DNA of 30,215 bases, from assembly GCA_035529695.1 (NCBI GenBank), contig DATKWD010000162.1:1-30215 (forward strand). Direction: 5' to 3'. The notes beneath the pieces were generated by a model, which was not told where the DNA came from, did not search any database, and saw only the letters and a program-made list of their open reading frames with translations. This DNA comes from DATKWD01 sp035529695. Its GTDB lineage: Bacteria; Actinomycetota; Acidimicrobiia; Acidimicrobiales; Salinilacustritrichaceae. The translations under genes and the position numbers were made by a program. Below, in pieces: positions 1 through 7,342 of this stretch (its first letter is position 1; the number at the start of each line of letters is the position of its first letter).

Positions 1-2
1 CC

Positions 3-478
3 TCGACGTCGGGCACCAGCTCGAGTTCGAGCACTTCCTCGACACTGTTCATCTTCAACGAGGACCCTCCGCCACTCGAGAACACCGGCGAGGACTTCGA
101 GCAGATCCTCACCAGCCTGATCGGCTACAGCGCATGGATTCTGGCGAATCCAGATCCCGATCAGGCCGAACTGGTCTACGAACCCGGTAGTTCGTTGTTG
201 GAGACAGCTCGCGAGATCGCCGCCGAGGACAAAGCCAGTGGACGATTCACTTCAGCGCCTGGCGTGGAGCTTCCGAGCGGGGTGAGAGTCTCTGATCGGC
301 CCACGAGGACATCGTCCGCCTGTTCCTCACCAGGCCAGACCTCGGATACACCGTCACGAACGACGCTGGCGAGATCTTCGAGATCGTGGAGCCAAAGCCC
401 GATGCCTCCTTCATCTACGAGCTCCGGCGCACCGATGGCCGTTGGCGAATCATGACAATCACGAGGCTGAGCGGATGA
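3..478 (+). CDS. Secreted/linker-bearing hypothetical protein, 5'-truncated, apparent frameshift
   Basis: The gene runs in from the left edge, so its start is missing. The first frame (codons from base 3) opens with a Ser/Thr-rich linker and continues into a compact acidic segment (FIFNEDPPPL, then an ILTSLIGYSAWILANPDPDQ stretch). After about base 296 this frame becomes Ser/Thr/Pro-rich nonsense ending at 455. The frame one base back (codons at 305, 308...) then reads like real protein (EDIVRLFLTRPDLGYTV...RRTDGRWRIMTITRLSG) to a TGA at 476-478. That frame is closed upstream by a TGA at 293-295, so the switch must fall at roughly 293-305. Either the gene is broken or the assembly has an indel. 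The last codons overlap the ATG of the next gene (ATGA), which supports the second frame as the true C-terminus. The Ser/Thr linker suggests an exported or lipid-anchored protein. No family was recognised. Confidence 0.6.
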
Positions 479-1356
479 CAGCGGGTAGTCGGTCCAGAAT
501 CGCCGTGCTGATGCTGTTGTACCTGTTCGCAGTAGGCGCGCCGCCAGCATTGGCAGACCGAACCAGCGAAACTGACAGCAGGATCAACGGTGATGAGATC
601 CGGACTCGGATCAAGGGCCATCCATCGACGGACTCGTCGGGCAACCCGATCACGGTCACGGCGGGACCCATCGGGACGTGGGTGCCCTTCACCGTCGGCG
701 GGTGTTGGGCCGACGGCCACATCCAGCAGTACGTCGTCCCGTACGCCTGGCCCGACGTGCCGGGCGAGGTCCGCGCGCGCGGCACCGAGGACGGGCGCCT
801 CGTGGCGTGGCAGCTCTACACCCCCGCCGGCGATCCCGGCCCCGTCCACCTCCAGAACCAGTGCGACCCCAACGACTTCGTCCCGCTCCCTCCGCCGTCA
901 CCGCTCGAGGTGTGGGCTCGTACTCCCCTTCCGACTCCCAGCGTCCTCACCTCGCCCAGGGTGAAAGGACTCGTCGGGGTTCCCAACCTGTTCTGGTACG
1001 AAGGCCCCACGACGCTGACGGTGCCGTCCATCACCCTCGGGTTCTGGTCGGTCACCGCGCAGGGCGAGATCGATTCGATCCGCTGGTTCGCCGACGACGA
1101 ACTGGTCGGCGCGGCGGAGGGCAGCACCCTCACCGGCTCCGAAGAGAGCCCGGCCGCCGAGGGTCTGTTCCGCTTCGCCGGCGAGGTCGAACTGCGGGCC
1201 GAGGTCGTGTGGTCTGCAACTGCCACCATCACGTACCTGCCGACGGGAGAGGTGTTCACCAGCGACATCGGCACCGCGACCCGGACCGAGACACGGACCT
1301 ACCTCATCGAGGAACGTCAGGCGTCGGTCAACGAGGGTGATCCCGTCGACGGCTGA
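475..1356 (+). CDS. Exported hypothetical protein with Sec signal peptide
   Basis: A 293-aa protein. I chose the ATG at 475 over the ATG at 442 because it overlaps the stop of the upstream gene (ATGA) and puts a signal peptide at the exact N-terminus: basic SRSR, hydrophobic core IAVLMLLYLFAVGA, then PALA followed by D, with likely cleavage after residue 27. The mature part has two segments: one with GGCWADGHIQQYVVPYAW and a PLPPPSPLEVW proline hinge, and a beta-rich C-terminal part (ITLGFWSVTAQGEIDSIRWF, ...ATITYLPTGEVFTS...) that resembles an immunoglobulin/PKD-like sandwich. No enzyme motif is visible. Overlap with the upstream secreted protein suggests translational coupling and a joint cell-surface role. 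The function is unknown. Confidence 0.8.
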   Translation: MTAGSRSRIAVLMLLYLFAVGAPPALADRTSETDSRINGDEIRTRIKGHPSTDSSGNPITVTAGPIGTWVPFTVGGCWADGHIQQYVVPYAWPDVPGEVRARGTEDGRLVAWQLYTPAGDPGPVHLQNQCDPNDFVPLPPPSPLEVWARTPLPTPSVLTSPRVKGLVGVPNLFWYEGPTTLTVPSITLGFWSVTAQGEIDSIRWFADDELVGAAEGSTLTGSEESPAAEGLFRFAGEVELRAEVVWSATATITYLPTGEVFTSDIGTATRTETRTYLIEERQASVNEGDPVDG

Positions 1357-1432
1357 CCGAGGCTGAGGTGAGCTCAGGCCGCATCGTCGTGTCGGCCGAG
1401 GCTGGTCATCGGCTGGCCAAGGGTCGCATCGT

Positions 1433-2359
1433 TCAGATCGTCTTCGAGGGTCGGCCGGGACCTTCGACGTCGTCGCCGTGCATGTTGGCGTTGAGACGGG
1501 CGTCGGCCATGAGGCCGGCGACGACGTCGGTGAGCAACGTCGGGTCATCGACGTTCTCGGTCGTCGGGCCGCGGTGCCAGCTCTCGGCGATGGCGAGCTC
1601 GCGGCCGGCGACCTGGAAGACGCGGCCCGTCACGCCCGAAGACTCAGGGCTGGCCAACCAGACGCAGATCGGTGCGATCCAGCGAGGTGAAGACGCTTCT
1701 CGCTGCTCGTCGGTGGGTGCTTCGGTGCGGAGTGGTTCAGTGAGTCGGGTCAGCGCGCCGGGCGAGATGGCGTTGACCGTGATGCCGTAGCGGAAGAGCT
1801 CTTGGGCGGCGATGATCGTGAATCCGGCGATCCCCATCTTCGCTGCGCCGTAGTTGGTCTGGCCCGGATTGCCATAGATCCCCGACACCGAGGTGGTGTT
1901 GATGATCCGGGCGTCGTTGGTCTCGCCCGCCTTCACCCGCTCGCGCCAGTACGCCGCCGCCCAGCGAGCCGGTGCGAAGGTGCCCTTGAGGTGGACGTTG
2001 ACGACGGCATCCCACTCGTCTTCGGTCATGTTCACCAGCATCCGGTCGCGCAGGATGCCTGCATTGTTGACCAGGACATCGAGGCCGCCGAAGGTCTCGA
2101 CCGCCTGGTCGACCAGGCGTTTCGCGCCGTCCCAGTCGCTGACGTCGTCGCCATTCGCCACCGCCGAGCCGCCCATCGCCTCGATCTCGGCCACGACGTC
2201 CTCGGCCGGAGTCCGGTCGACGCCCGATCCATCGGGCGCACCGCCCACGTCGTTGACCACGACCTTGGCGCCGTGCTCGGCCAACATCAGCGCGTGTTCA
2301 CGCCCGATGCCTCGGCCGGCACCGGTCACGATCGCTACCCGATCAGCGCACAGTTGCAT
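1433..2359 (-). CDS. SDR-family 3-hydroxyacyl-CoA dehydrogenase-like oxidoreductase
   Basis: A 308-aa short-chain dehydrogenase. The NAD(P)-binding motif TGAGRGIG is at residues 12-19, NNAG at 98-101, the active-site Asn in NVHLKG at 121, a Ser at 157, and YGAAK with Tyr170 and Lys174. The insert AKVVVNDVGGAPDGSG with VVAEIEAMGG, and the GIYGNPGQTNYGAAK active site, are typical of the SDR domain of peroxisomal multifunctional enzyme 2 (17-beta-HSD4) and its actinobacterial single-domain relatives. These oxidise 3-hydroxyacyl-CoA in fatty-acid or sterol side-chain beta-oxidation. The exact substrate cannot be read from sequence. The ATG at 2359 has a good AAGGAG seven bases upstream. It is monocistronic or last in its unit. 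The C-terminal ~60 residues after the Rossmann domain are an extension common in this subfamily. Confidence 0.9.
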   Translation of the reverse strand: MQLCADRVAIVTGAGRGIGREHALMLAEHGAKVVVNDVGGAPDGSGVDRTPAEDVVAEIEAMGGSAVANGDDVSDWDGAKRLVDQAVETFGGLDVLVNNAGILRDRMLVNMTEDEWDAVVNVHLKGTFAPARWAAAYWRERVKAGETNDARIINTTSVSGIYGNPGQTNYGAAKMGIAGFTIIAAQELFRYGITVNAISPGALTRLTEPLRTEAPTDEQREASSPRWIAPICVWLASPESSGVTGRVFQVAGRELAIAESWHRGPTTENVDDPTLLTDVVAGLMADARLNANMHGDDVEGPGRPSKTI

Positions 2360-2420
2360 GTGACTTCTCCTTCGTACATCAGCGTGTCGGGTCGGAACGT
2401 AGACGCTCGGCGGTCCTCAC

Positions 2421-2750
2421 TCAGTCGGTGGCCCCAAGCCGGAGCGACAGCCAATCGATCCACGGCGTGGCCTCGGCGACCACCGTTGGCACGAGCGAGG
2501 CTCCGACGTCGCCCGACTCGAGGCGAGCCAACCAGGCCGGCGCGACACCGGTGCGGGCCGAGCACTGCTCGAGGGTTTCGCCGGTGGCGCCCCGCACGGC
2601 CGTCGCTGCGGCCGCGACCGAGGGATGGGGTCGTCCCTCACGAGCGAACACCTCGGTCATGAGTCGCGTGAATCGCGGCAGATCGGGCTGCCAGCCCGAC
2701 GCCGACGGGTGGCGGCCACGTGCCGAAACCCGGGACTGACGGTCGATCAT
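2421..2750 (-). CDS. Small HTH-like protein coupled to sigma factor
   Basis: A 109-aa protein whose ATG (2748-2750) overlaps the TGA of the upstream sigma-factor gene (ATGA), so the two are probably translationally coupled. Residues about 45-85 (SVAAAATAVRGATGETLEQC... ARTGVAPAWLARLESGDVG) have the pattern of a Cro/C1-type helix-turn-helix: a first helix, T-x-E-Q..A..TGV, then W-L-x-R-L-E-x-G. The N-terminus is basic and the C-terminus ends in WIDWLSLRLG. It could be a DNA-binding partner or modulator of the sigma factor, but this is inferred only from the overlap and the HTH-like pattern. No anti-sigma zinc motif (HxxxCxxC) is present. Confidence 0.7.
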   Translation of the reverse strand: MIDRQSRVSARGRHPSASGWQPDLPRFTRLMTEVFAREGRPHPSVAAAATAVRGATGETLEQCSARTGVAPAWLARLESGDVGASLVPTVVAEATPWIDWLSLRLGATD

Positions 2751-3427
2751 GCGACCAGCGGAAGCTCGGCCAACGAAGCGAATCGGTCGTCGATGTCAGC
2801 CAGGAATCGGAGCTTCCTCTTGAGGCGCGACACGGCTTGTCGAACCGACGCCGACGACATGCCGTGGACCGACGCGAGGGTCGTGGCCGGCGACCGATCT
2901 CCTTCGGCCTCCTGCCACGCATGATCGAGGAGCAGGACCCGATCGCGGTCGCTGGCTCGCAGCACGCGGAAGGCCTGGTCGAGAAGCGCCGCCGGCTCAC
3001 ACGACACGACGAGATTTGCCATGACGACGTCGATTGAAGGCTCGGTGCCAGACCGGGGTTCGGGTCGCCCGAGCACGAGGCGGGCATCGTGGATGGCGGC
3101 CGTGAGATCGTCGAGCAGATCGGCGTGCTGGCCGATGTGCTCGGCCGCCAGCGTGCGGAGCCGGCCTCGGGCGTAGTGCCACGGTGTGGCCCCACCCTCG
3201 GGGCTCCACGACCCTGCGACGTCGCGAACGATCATGCATGCACCGGCAACGAGGTCTTGGAGGTCGTCCTGATCGACCATCGGCATTCCCATCGATGCGA
3301 GGTGGCGGCGCAGGGTGGCGCCGATCACCCCTCCGAACTCGACGAACAGCGTCCAGGTGGCAGCATCGTCGCCGTCTGCCAGGCGCTGCATGATGTCGTT
3401 CAACTGGGTGTTGCGGTGCGGTTCCAT
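2747..3427 (-). CDS. Sigma-70-family (ECF-like) RNA polymerase sigma factor
   Basis: A 226-aa protein. The frame is open to 3565, but the start at 3427 (MEPHRNTQLN) is preferred because AAGGAG lies six bases upstream; the extension further 5' is Arg/Pro/Cys-rich and unlike protein. Residues 18-95 resemble sigma region 2 (GDDAATWTLFVEFGGVIGATLRR, then the acidic DQDDLQDLV core-binding helix and a WHYARGRLRTLAAEH helix). Residues 155-210 resemble region 4 with its HTH (DRDRVLLLDHAW..., ATTLASVHGMSSASVRQAVSRLKRKL). No membrane anti-sigma gene follows; instead the small HTH-like gene overlaps its end. It probably redirects RNA polymerase to a small regulon whose signal is unknown. The divergence from standard ECF sequences makes the subgroup uncertain. 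Confidence 0.75.
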   Translation of the reverse strand: MEPHRNTQLNDIMQRLADGDDAATWTLFVEFGGVIGATLRRHLASMGMPMVDQDDLQDLVAGACMIVRDVAGSWSPEGGATPWHYARGRLRTLAAEHIGQHADLLDDLTAAIHDARLVLGRPEPRSGTEPSIDVVMANLVVSCEPAALLDQAFRVLRASDRDRVLLLDHAWQEAEGDRSPATTLASVHGMSSASVRQAVSRLKRKLRFLADIDDRFASLAELPLVA

Positions 3428-3769
3428 CCCCGGCTCCTTGCTCCTGTTTCGGCAAGGACCATGATGCAGAGGGGGTGAGACAAGTTTCAGCAGTGTCATT
3501 TGGCCGGACCGCTCGCACGGCCACCGGGTACGCACGATCCGTGACATCGCGCCGCATGGGGCCAAAAAGCGGTGACCCGCCCGTGAACGGGCGGGTCACC
3601 TGCTGAACGGGGCGCTTCGGAGTGAGTGAAACGCCGCGCTCAGTTCCCGTCGAACTCGCCCCCGACAGTCGCTCTATCGGCAGCGCGCTTCACGAAGTTG
3701 AGCGGTTGCTGGACGCCCTGGTCACAAGACGGGCGAGATCCAGGGGGTCGAAGCGAAGGAGCTTGGCGT
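3428..3769. other. Intergenic region with terminator and possible coding remnant
   Basis: 342 bases lie between the sigma-factor start at 3427 and the stop of the acidic-protein gene at 3770. It holds the 5' leader of the sigma gene and the intrinsic terminator at 3564-3600. Between 3615 and 3769 the minus strand contains two overlapping short open stretches. One reads ...LNAKLLRFDPLDLARLVTRAS... to a TGA near 3690; the other reads ...GVQQPLNFVKRAADRATVGG... to a TGA near 3640. Neither has a start or RBS. They may be chance frames or the remnant of a lost gene. No promoter was placed with confidence. Confidence 0.5.
3564..3600 (-). terminator. Intrinsic terminator (leftward transcription)
   Basis: GGTGACCCGCCC (3571-3582) pairs perfectly with GGGCGGGTCACC (3589-3600); the six-base loop GTGAAC can close one more G-C pair. 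On the minus strand the stem is followed by GCTTTTTGG, a U-run (AAAAA at 3564-3568 on the plus strand). This is the classical Rho-independent form and terminates leftward transcripts from the ECF sigma/acidic-protein operon, whose last stop is 170 bases upstream. Confidence 0.85.
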
Positions 3770-4597
3770 TCAGTCCTTGCGTTCCGACCTCACTTCGGCG
3801 TCCCGCTCGGCCGGCTGCCGGTCGCCGCTTCGGTCGTCGACGCGGTCCGAGTCGTGATCGGACTCGTGGTCGTCATCGGACTCGTGGTCGTCATCGGACT
3901 CGTGGTCGTCATCGGACTCGTGGTCGTCATCGTGGTCCGACTCGTCATCGGAGTCGTCGTCGTGATCAAGAAGATCGTCGCGATCATCTGACTCGACATG
4001 CTCGGTCTTCGGTTGTGGCGCTGCAGTGACCGGAGGCTTGGGCTTCACGTCACCGTCGGACTCGACCTCGACGGCCTCGACCTCGTCGGCATCATCGTCG
4101 GCATCATCGCCCTGGTCATCCGCCTCGTCCTCGTCGGTCGTGCAGACCTCGTCATCCGCGGCTGACGTGGCGTCCTCGGACTCGACCTCGACGACAACCT
4201 CGTCGCACACATCGTCACCGCTGGACTCCGGCTCGACGACGGCGATCGGATCGGCGTCGTCGCCACCCAGCCCGACCACGTCGATCACCCCTGCTACCTG
4301 CCCCCCTCCGACGCTCGCCACGGCAACCGTGGTTCCGAGTACGACCTTGCCGACGGTCGTGCCGATGAATGCTCCGATGGTGCTCATGATCTTCTTCCTC
4401 CGCGTACGGAATCTGGTTTGCCAATGCGCCGACGCTGCCGACGACGCGCGGTCGATGGTGAGACCCACGGGCATGAAGGGCGCCAGCACCGACGCCGCCG
4501 GCGGCGGAGTCGCGTTGGCATATCGGTGCTGCAGCCCACCGAAGGTGGACTCGAGTTCCAGACCGAGATCGGGTACGTCGTCGTGCATCTCGGTCAT
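3770..4597 (-). CDS. Single-TM, hyperacidic Asp/His-repeat protein coupled to ECF sigma factor
   Basis: A 275-aa protein whose ATG overlaps the TGA of the sigma gene upstream (4594-4597). Residues 1-70 form a soluble N-terminal part ending in a strongly basic stop-transfer-like stretch (RFRTRRKK). Residues 71-110 are hydrophobic and small-residue rich (MSTIGAFIGTTVGKVVLG..., VAVASVGGG), long enough for one membrane span. Residues 112-275 are extremely rich in Asp and Glu, with two Cys (131, 152), a Pro/Lys hinge near 185-198 and four exact DDDHES repeats (223-246). The layout (short cytoplasmic N-terminus, one TM, outer acidic domain) is that of a membrane anti-sigma factor, and the overlap supports functional coupling, but no known anti-sigma domain or zinc motif is present. 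The acidic/His tail might bind cations. It could also be a wall-associated structural protein. Confidence 0.7.
   Translation of the reverse strand: MTEMHDDVPDLGLELESTFGGLQHRYANATPPPAASVLAPFMPVGLTIDRASSAASAHWQTRFRTRRKKIMSTIGAFIGTTVGKVVLGTTVAVASVGGGQVAGVIDVVGLGGDDADPIAVVEPESSGDDVCDEVVVEVESEDATSAADDEVCTTDEDEADDQGDDADDDADEVEAVEVESDGDVKPKPPVTAAPQPKTEHVESDDRDDLLDHDDDSDDESDHDDDHESDDDHESDDDHESDDDHESDHDSDRVDDRSGDRQPAERDAEVRSERKD
3860..3931 (-). repeat. 18-bp tandem repeat, four perfect copies (DDDHES)
   Basis: Four identical 18-bp units (GGACTCGTGGTCGTCATC on the plus strand) start at 3860, 3878, 3896 and 3914. Each encodes the hexapeptide DDDHES in the acidic protein. Identity at the nucleotide level, including third positions, points to recent slippage expansion, so copy number may vary between strains. 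Confidence 0.95.
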
Positions 4598-5166
4598 GAC
4601 ATCGTCGCCGAGAGGTGCGCGGGATACGGCTGCTGCGAATATCTTCCGCGAAGTTGTTCGAGACCGCGGTGTTGCAGTGACTTCACGGCGCCGATCGGCT
4701 TGTCGACCGCTGTCGCCGTCTGTTCCAGCGACAGATCCGACACGAACCTGAGGATGATGACATCACGTTGGTCGGGGGTCAGGACGTCGAGCACAGCACG
4801 CAACTCGGCGTCTTCGAGCGCGGCGATCGCCTCGGACTCGGCACTTCCATCCCCGCCCGGCAGGTCGTCGTCCGAGCTGAAGACGACCGGCCGTCGGCCC
4901 TTTCGCCGGATGGCGTCGACCCGCTTGTTCCGGGCGATGCGGTAGAGCCAGGCACGGAAGTCCGACTCGTCGCCGTCGAAGCGAGCAAGACCGCTGAATG
5001 CGGCGAGAAACACGTCATTGACCACTTCGTCTGCGTCAGGGGTGCCCCGCGCCCTCAGGAAGCCGGTGATCGGCCCGGCATAGTGATCCCAGAGCCATCG
5101 ACACGAAGACGGATCGCCGGCCGCGGCTGCCTCGAACCGTCTCTTGAATCGTCGGTCGCGCACCAT
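4594..5166 (-). CDS. ECF-type RNA polymerase sigma factor
   Basis: A 190-aa protein from the ATG at 5166, which has GGAGAGG just upstream. The frame stays open to a TTG at 5259, but that start has no RBS and lies next to the palindromic repeat at 5265. Region 2 spans about residues 20-93 (WLWDHYAGPITGFLRARG, DADEVVNDVFLAAFSGLARFD, FRAWLYRIARNKRVDAIRRK). Region 4 spans about 118-175 (LDVLTPDQRDVIILRFVSDL, SLEQTATAVDKPIGAVKSLQ, HRGLEQLRG) with a complete HTH. It is a canonical ECF sigma factor, expected to recruit RNA polymerase to stress or envelope-response promoters. It is translationally coupled to the acidic membrane protein downstream, the best candidate for its regulator. Confidence 0.92.
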   Translation of the reverse strand: MVRDRRFKRRFEAAAAGDPSSCRWLWDHYAGPITGFLRARGTPDADEVVNDVFLAAFSGLARFDGDESDFRAWLYRIARNKRVDAIRRKGRRPVVFSSDDDLPGGDGSAESEAIAALEDAELRAVLDVLTPDQRDVIILRFVSDLSLEQTATAVDKPIGAVKSLQHRGLEQLRGRYSQQPYPAHLSATMS

Positions 5167-5264
5167 CACCTCTCCGCCGGCTTCGGCATCACCATCGGCA
5201 CGATCCGAACCACGATTGAGCCATCGGAGCAAGAGATGCCGGCCGGAGATCCGTCGCAAGTCCC

Positions 5265-5314
5265 GATCTTCGTTGCTCTACGGCCAAATAGTGGCGAGAG
5301 AACAACAAGGATCC
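5265..5314 (-). repeat. 50-nt dispersed palindromic element, copy C
   Basis: On the minus strand this copy begins GGATCCTTGTTG and ends GAGCAACGAAGATC, the same 50-nt length and ends as the copies at 12864 and 21583. Its left arm has diverged, so the hairpin is weaker than in copy A. It lies between the CoA-transferase gene and the ECF sigma gene, about 100 bases upstream of the sigma start. Confidence 0.85.
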
Positions 5315-5425
5315 GTGGTGAAATCACCCGAAATCCGGCCGTCCTCTCGCTCGGGCCCTCCTCGTCTCGACCGGGCCGTCGAACCGAAACTCATCGAGGT
5401 GTCGTCGCCATGACCACACCGGCTC

Positions 5426-6697
5426 TCAGAGGTACCCCAGCTGTTGAGCTTCCCGTTCGAGCTGAGCTCGATGCGCCGGGTCGGCGATCGCGATCAGCGA
5501 TCGGGCGCGCTCGCGGATCGCGGCGCCCTGGAGTTCGGCCACTCCGTATTCGGTCACGATGTGGTCGGTGGTGTTCTTCATCGTGGTCACGGCAGATCCG
5601 GGGGTGAGCGTCGACACGATTCGGCTGACGTCTCCGCCCTTGGCCGTCGAGGGCAGCACGATGAATCCCTTGCCCCCGTCGCTGTACATGGCACCTCGAG
5701 CGAAGTCGGACTGACCGCCGCTGCCGGACCAGTAGCGGCCGGCCACGGTCTCCGATGCGCATTGCCCCAGCAGATCGACCTCGGTGGTCGCGTTGATCGA
5801 CATCATCAGCTTCTGCTGGGCGATGATCCTCGGGTCGTTCACCCACTCGACGGGCAACATCTCGAGGATGGGGTTTCCGTTCATGAAGTCGTAGACCTTG
5901 CGGGTTCCCAGGGCAAACGTCGTGACCACCTTGGTCGGGCGTCGCACCTTGTGGACGCCGGTCACCACCCCTGCGTCGATCAGGTCGACCAGCCCGTCGC
6001 TCAGCAGCTCGGTGTGCACCCCGAGGTCCTTGTGGCCGGCCAGGAGACCGACCACCGCGTCGGGGATCGCACCGATGCCGGCTTGAATCGTCGCGTGGTC
6101 GGGAATGCGCTCGGCGACCAGCTCGGCGATACGAACGTCAAGGGCGGTCGGCGTGCGCGGTTCGACTTCGACCAGGGGTCGATCGACGCCGACCCACGAG
6201 TCGACCTGGCTGTGGTGGATCACGTTTCGGCCCTGCGTCCGGGGCATCTGCTCGTTGACCTCGAGCACGAACGGAACGAGCCCGATGAGGCCCGCCACGT
6301 AGTCGGCATTGGTGCCGAGCGAGAAGTAGCCATGGCGGTCGGGCGGACTGGCGGCGGCCAGCACGATCGGAGTGGCTGCGAACTCGCGCAACAGCTTGGG
6401 GACCTCGCTGAAGTTGCACGGCACCAGGTCACAGCCGCCGGGGTGAAACGCGGGGCGGGTGATGTGCGACAAGAAGTAGGACCGGTGCGTCAGGTTCGGG
6501 CGGCGCGCACCGTGCAGGTAGGGGTGATCATGCAGCGCGTGCATCTGATGCACGGTGACCCCGTCCAGCTGCTCGGCATTTCGGTCGAGTGCATCGATGA
6601 GACTCACCGGCTCACCGTTGGCGAGGGGAACGATGACGTCGGCCGCAGCCGGGATCCGGCCGATCACCTCGTGGGGGCCGCCCAGCTCGATCGTCAC
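5426..6697 (-). CDS. Acetyl-CoA hydrolase/4-hydroxybutyrate CoA-transferase family protein
   Basis: A 423-aa protein spanning the two domains of the acetyl-CoA hydrolase/transferase family, about the usual length for 4-hydroxybutyrate or butyrate:acetate CoA-transferases. Visible signatures are GIGAIP at 207-212 (CoA-binding loop), HTELLSDGLVDL with Glu230 in the position of the catalytic glutamate that forms the glutamyl-CoA thioester, and GSGGQSDF at 325-332. It would move CoA between acyl groups, or hydrolyse acyl-CoA, in short-chain acid metabolism; the acyl specificity cannot be read from sequence. The start is GTG at 6697 (MTIELGG...) with no strong RBS, so a shift of a few codons is possible. 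Neighbours do not form an obvious pathway with it. Confidence 0.9.
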   Translation of the reverse strand: MTIELGGPHEVIGRIPAAADVIVPLANGEPVSLIDALDRNAEQLDGVTVHQMHALHDHPYLHGARRPNLTHRSYFLSHITRPAFHPGGCDLVPCNFSEVPKLLREFAATPIVLAAASPPDRHGYFSLGTNADYVAGLIGLVPFVLEVNEQMPRTQGRNVIHHSQVDSWVGVDRPLVEVEPRTPTALDVRIAELVAERIPDHATIQAGIGAIPDAVVGLLAGHKDLGVHTELLSDGLVDLIDAGVVTGVHKVRRPTKVVTTFALGTRKVYDFMNGNPILEMLPVEWVNDPRIIAQQKLMMSINATTEVDLLGQCASETVAGRYWSGSGGQSDFARGAMYSDGGKGFIVLPSTAKGGDVSRIVSTLTPGSAVTTMKNTTDHIVTEYGVAELQGAAIRERARSLIAIADPAHRAQLEREAQQLGYL

Positions 6698-6733
6698 AGC
6701 TTCGATGCTGTCACGTCGTGCGCTGGTCGTAGG

Positions 6734-7258
6734 TCAGCCGGCGAGACCGACGGCCGCCACCACCAGCGACGTCATGGTCGCCATCGACCCGACCATCGCC
6801 AGGATCATCACCCGGGTCTGACGCTCGAAACCGTCGGACATCGCAGTACGCAGCGTGGCGACCTCGACATCGATCTTCGACGTCAGCGCCACCTCGGCCC
6901 GGTCCATCCGAGCCGACGACTTCGCTTCGACCTGATCCATCCGGACCGACAACTCCGCTTCCAGCTGATCCATCCGAGCCGACAACGACGCGTCGACCTG
7001 ATCCATCCCGGCCGACGACTTCGCTTCCAGCTGATCCATCCGAGCCGACAACGACGCTTCCATCTGCCCGGTCTTCGCGTCGCCACCATCGATCCTGCCG
7101 ACGAGTTCTCGTCTGACCTTCTCGAGTTCGGTGTTCGTGGTGACGTCCATCCAACCCACCGGTGGGAGATGTTTCATGGGTGTCGCCGCGATCTGCGGCC
7201 CTGCTTGCCCCTCGATCCAGGAGTACAGCTCGTGGCGTTCTTCCTCGGTGACGGCCAT
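6734..7258 (-). CDS. Hendecad coiled-coil protein with C-terminal membrane anchor
   Basis: A 174-aa protein; the ATG at 7258 is preceded by GGGAGG five bases upstream. Residues 1-40 are a soluble head (EEERHELYSWIEGQAGPQIA). Residues 60-136 form seven consecutive 11-residue repeats of the type SARMDQLEAKS, a hendecad periodicity expected to give a right-handed or straight coiled coil. Residues 149-173 are a hydrophobic tail helix (VMILAMVGSMATMTSLVVAA), so the protein is probably tail-anchored with the coil in the cytoplasm. The head-coil-TM plan resembles DUF1640/CCDC90-type coiled-coil proteins, but I do not claim family membership. The function is unknown; it may oligomerise or tether a partner at the membrane. 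Confidence 0.8.
   Translation of the reverse strand: MAVTEEERHELYSWIEGQAGPQIAATPMKHLPPVGWMDVTTNTELEKVRRELVGRIDGGDAKTGQMEASLSARMDQLEAKSSAGMDQVDASLSARMDQLEAELSVRMDQVEAKSSARMDRAEVALTSKIDVEVATLRTAMSDGFERQTRVMILAMVGSMATMTSLVVAAVGLAG
6884..7048 (-). repeat. 33-bp tandem repeat encoding 11-residue coiled-coil units
   Basis: Five clear 33-bp units encode residues 71-125 of the coiled-coil protein (S-A-R-M-D-Q-L-E-A-x-x pattern). The units share long identical stretches such as GATCCATCCGAGCCGACAAC on the plus strand, which indicates expansion by duplication. Flanking units (residues 60-70 and 126-136) keep the period but have diverged. Confidence 0.85.
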
Positions 7259-7342
7259 GATGGCCTCCCTCGAATCGACACCTCATCGAGAGCTGTCAGC
7301 CGCTCCGAAACTGCGATCAGCGTAGTGCCAATCGGTCTCGAA

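Noticed and set aside
1802..2662. A plus-strand open frame across the SDR gene
   Set aside because: Antisense shadow of a motif-complete SDR.
3428..3565. 5' extension of the sigma-like gene (2747-3427)
   Set aside because: No RBS, Arg/Cys/Pro-rich composition, and a strong RBS stands before 3427.
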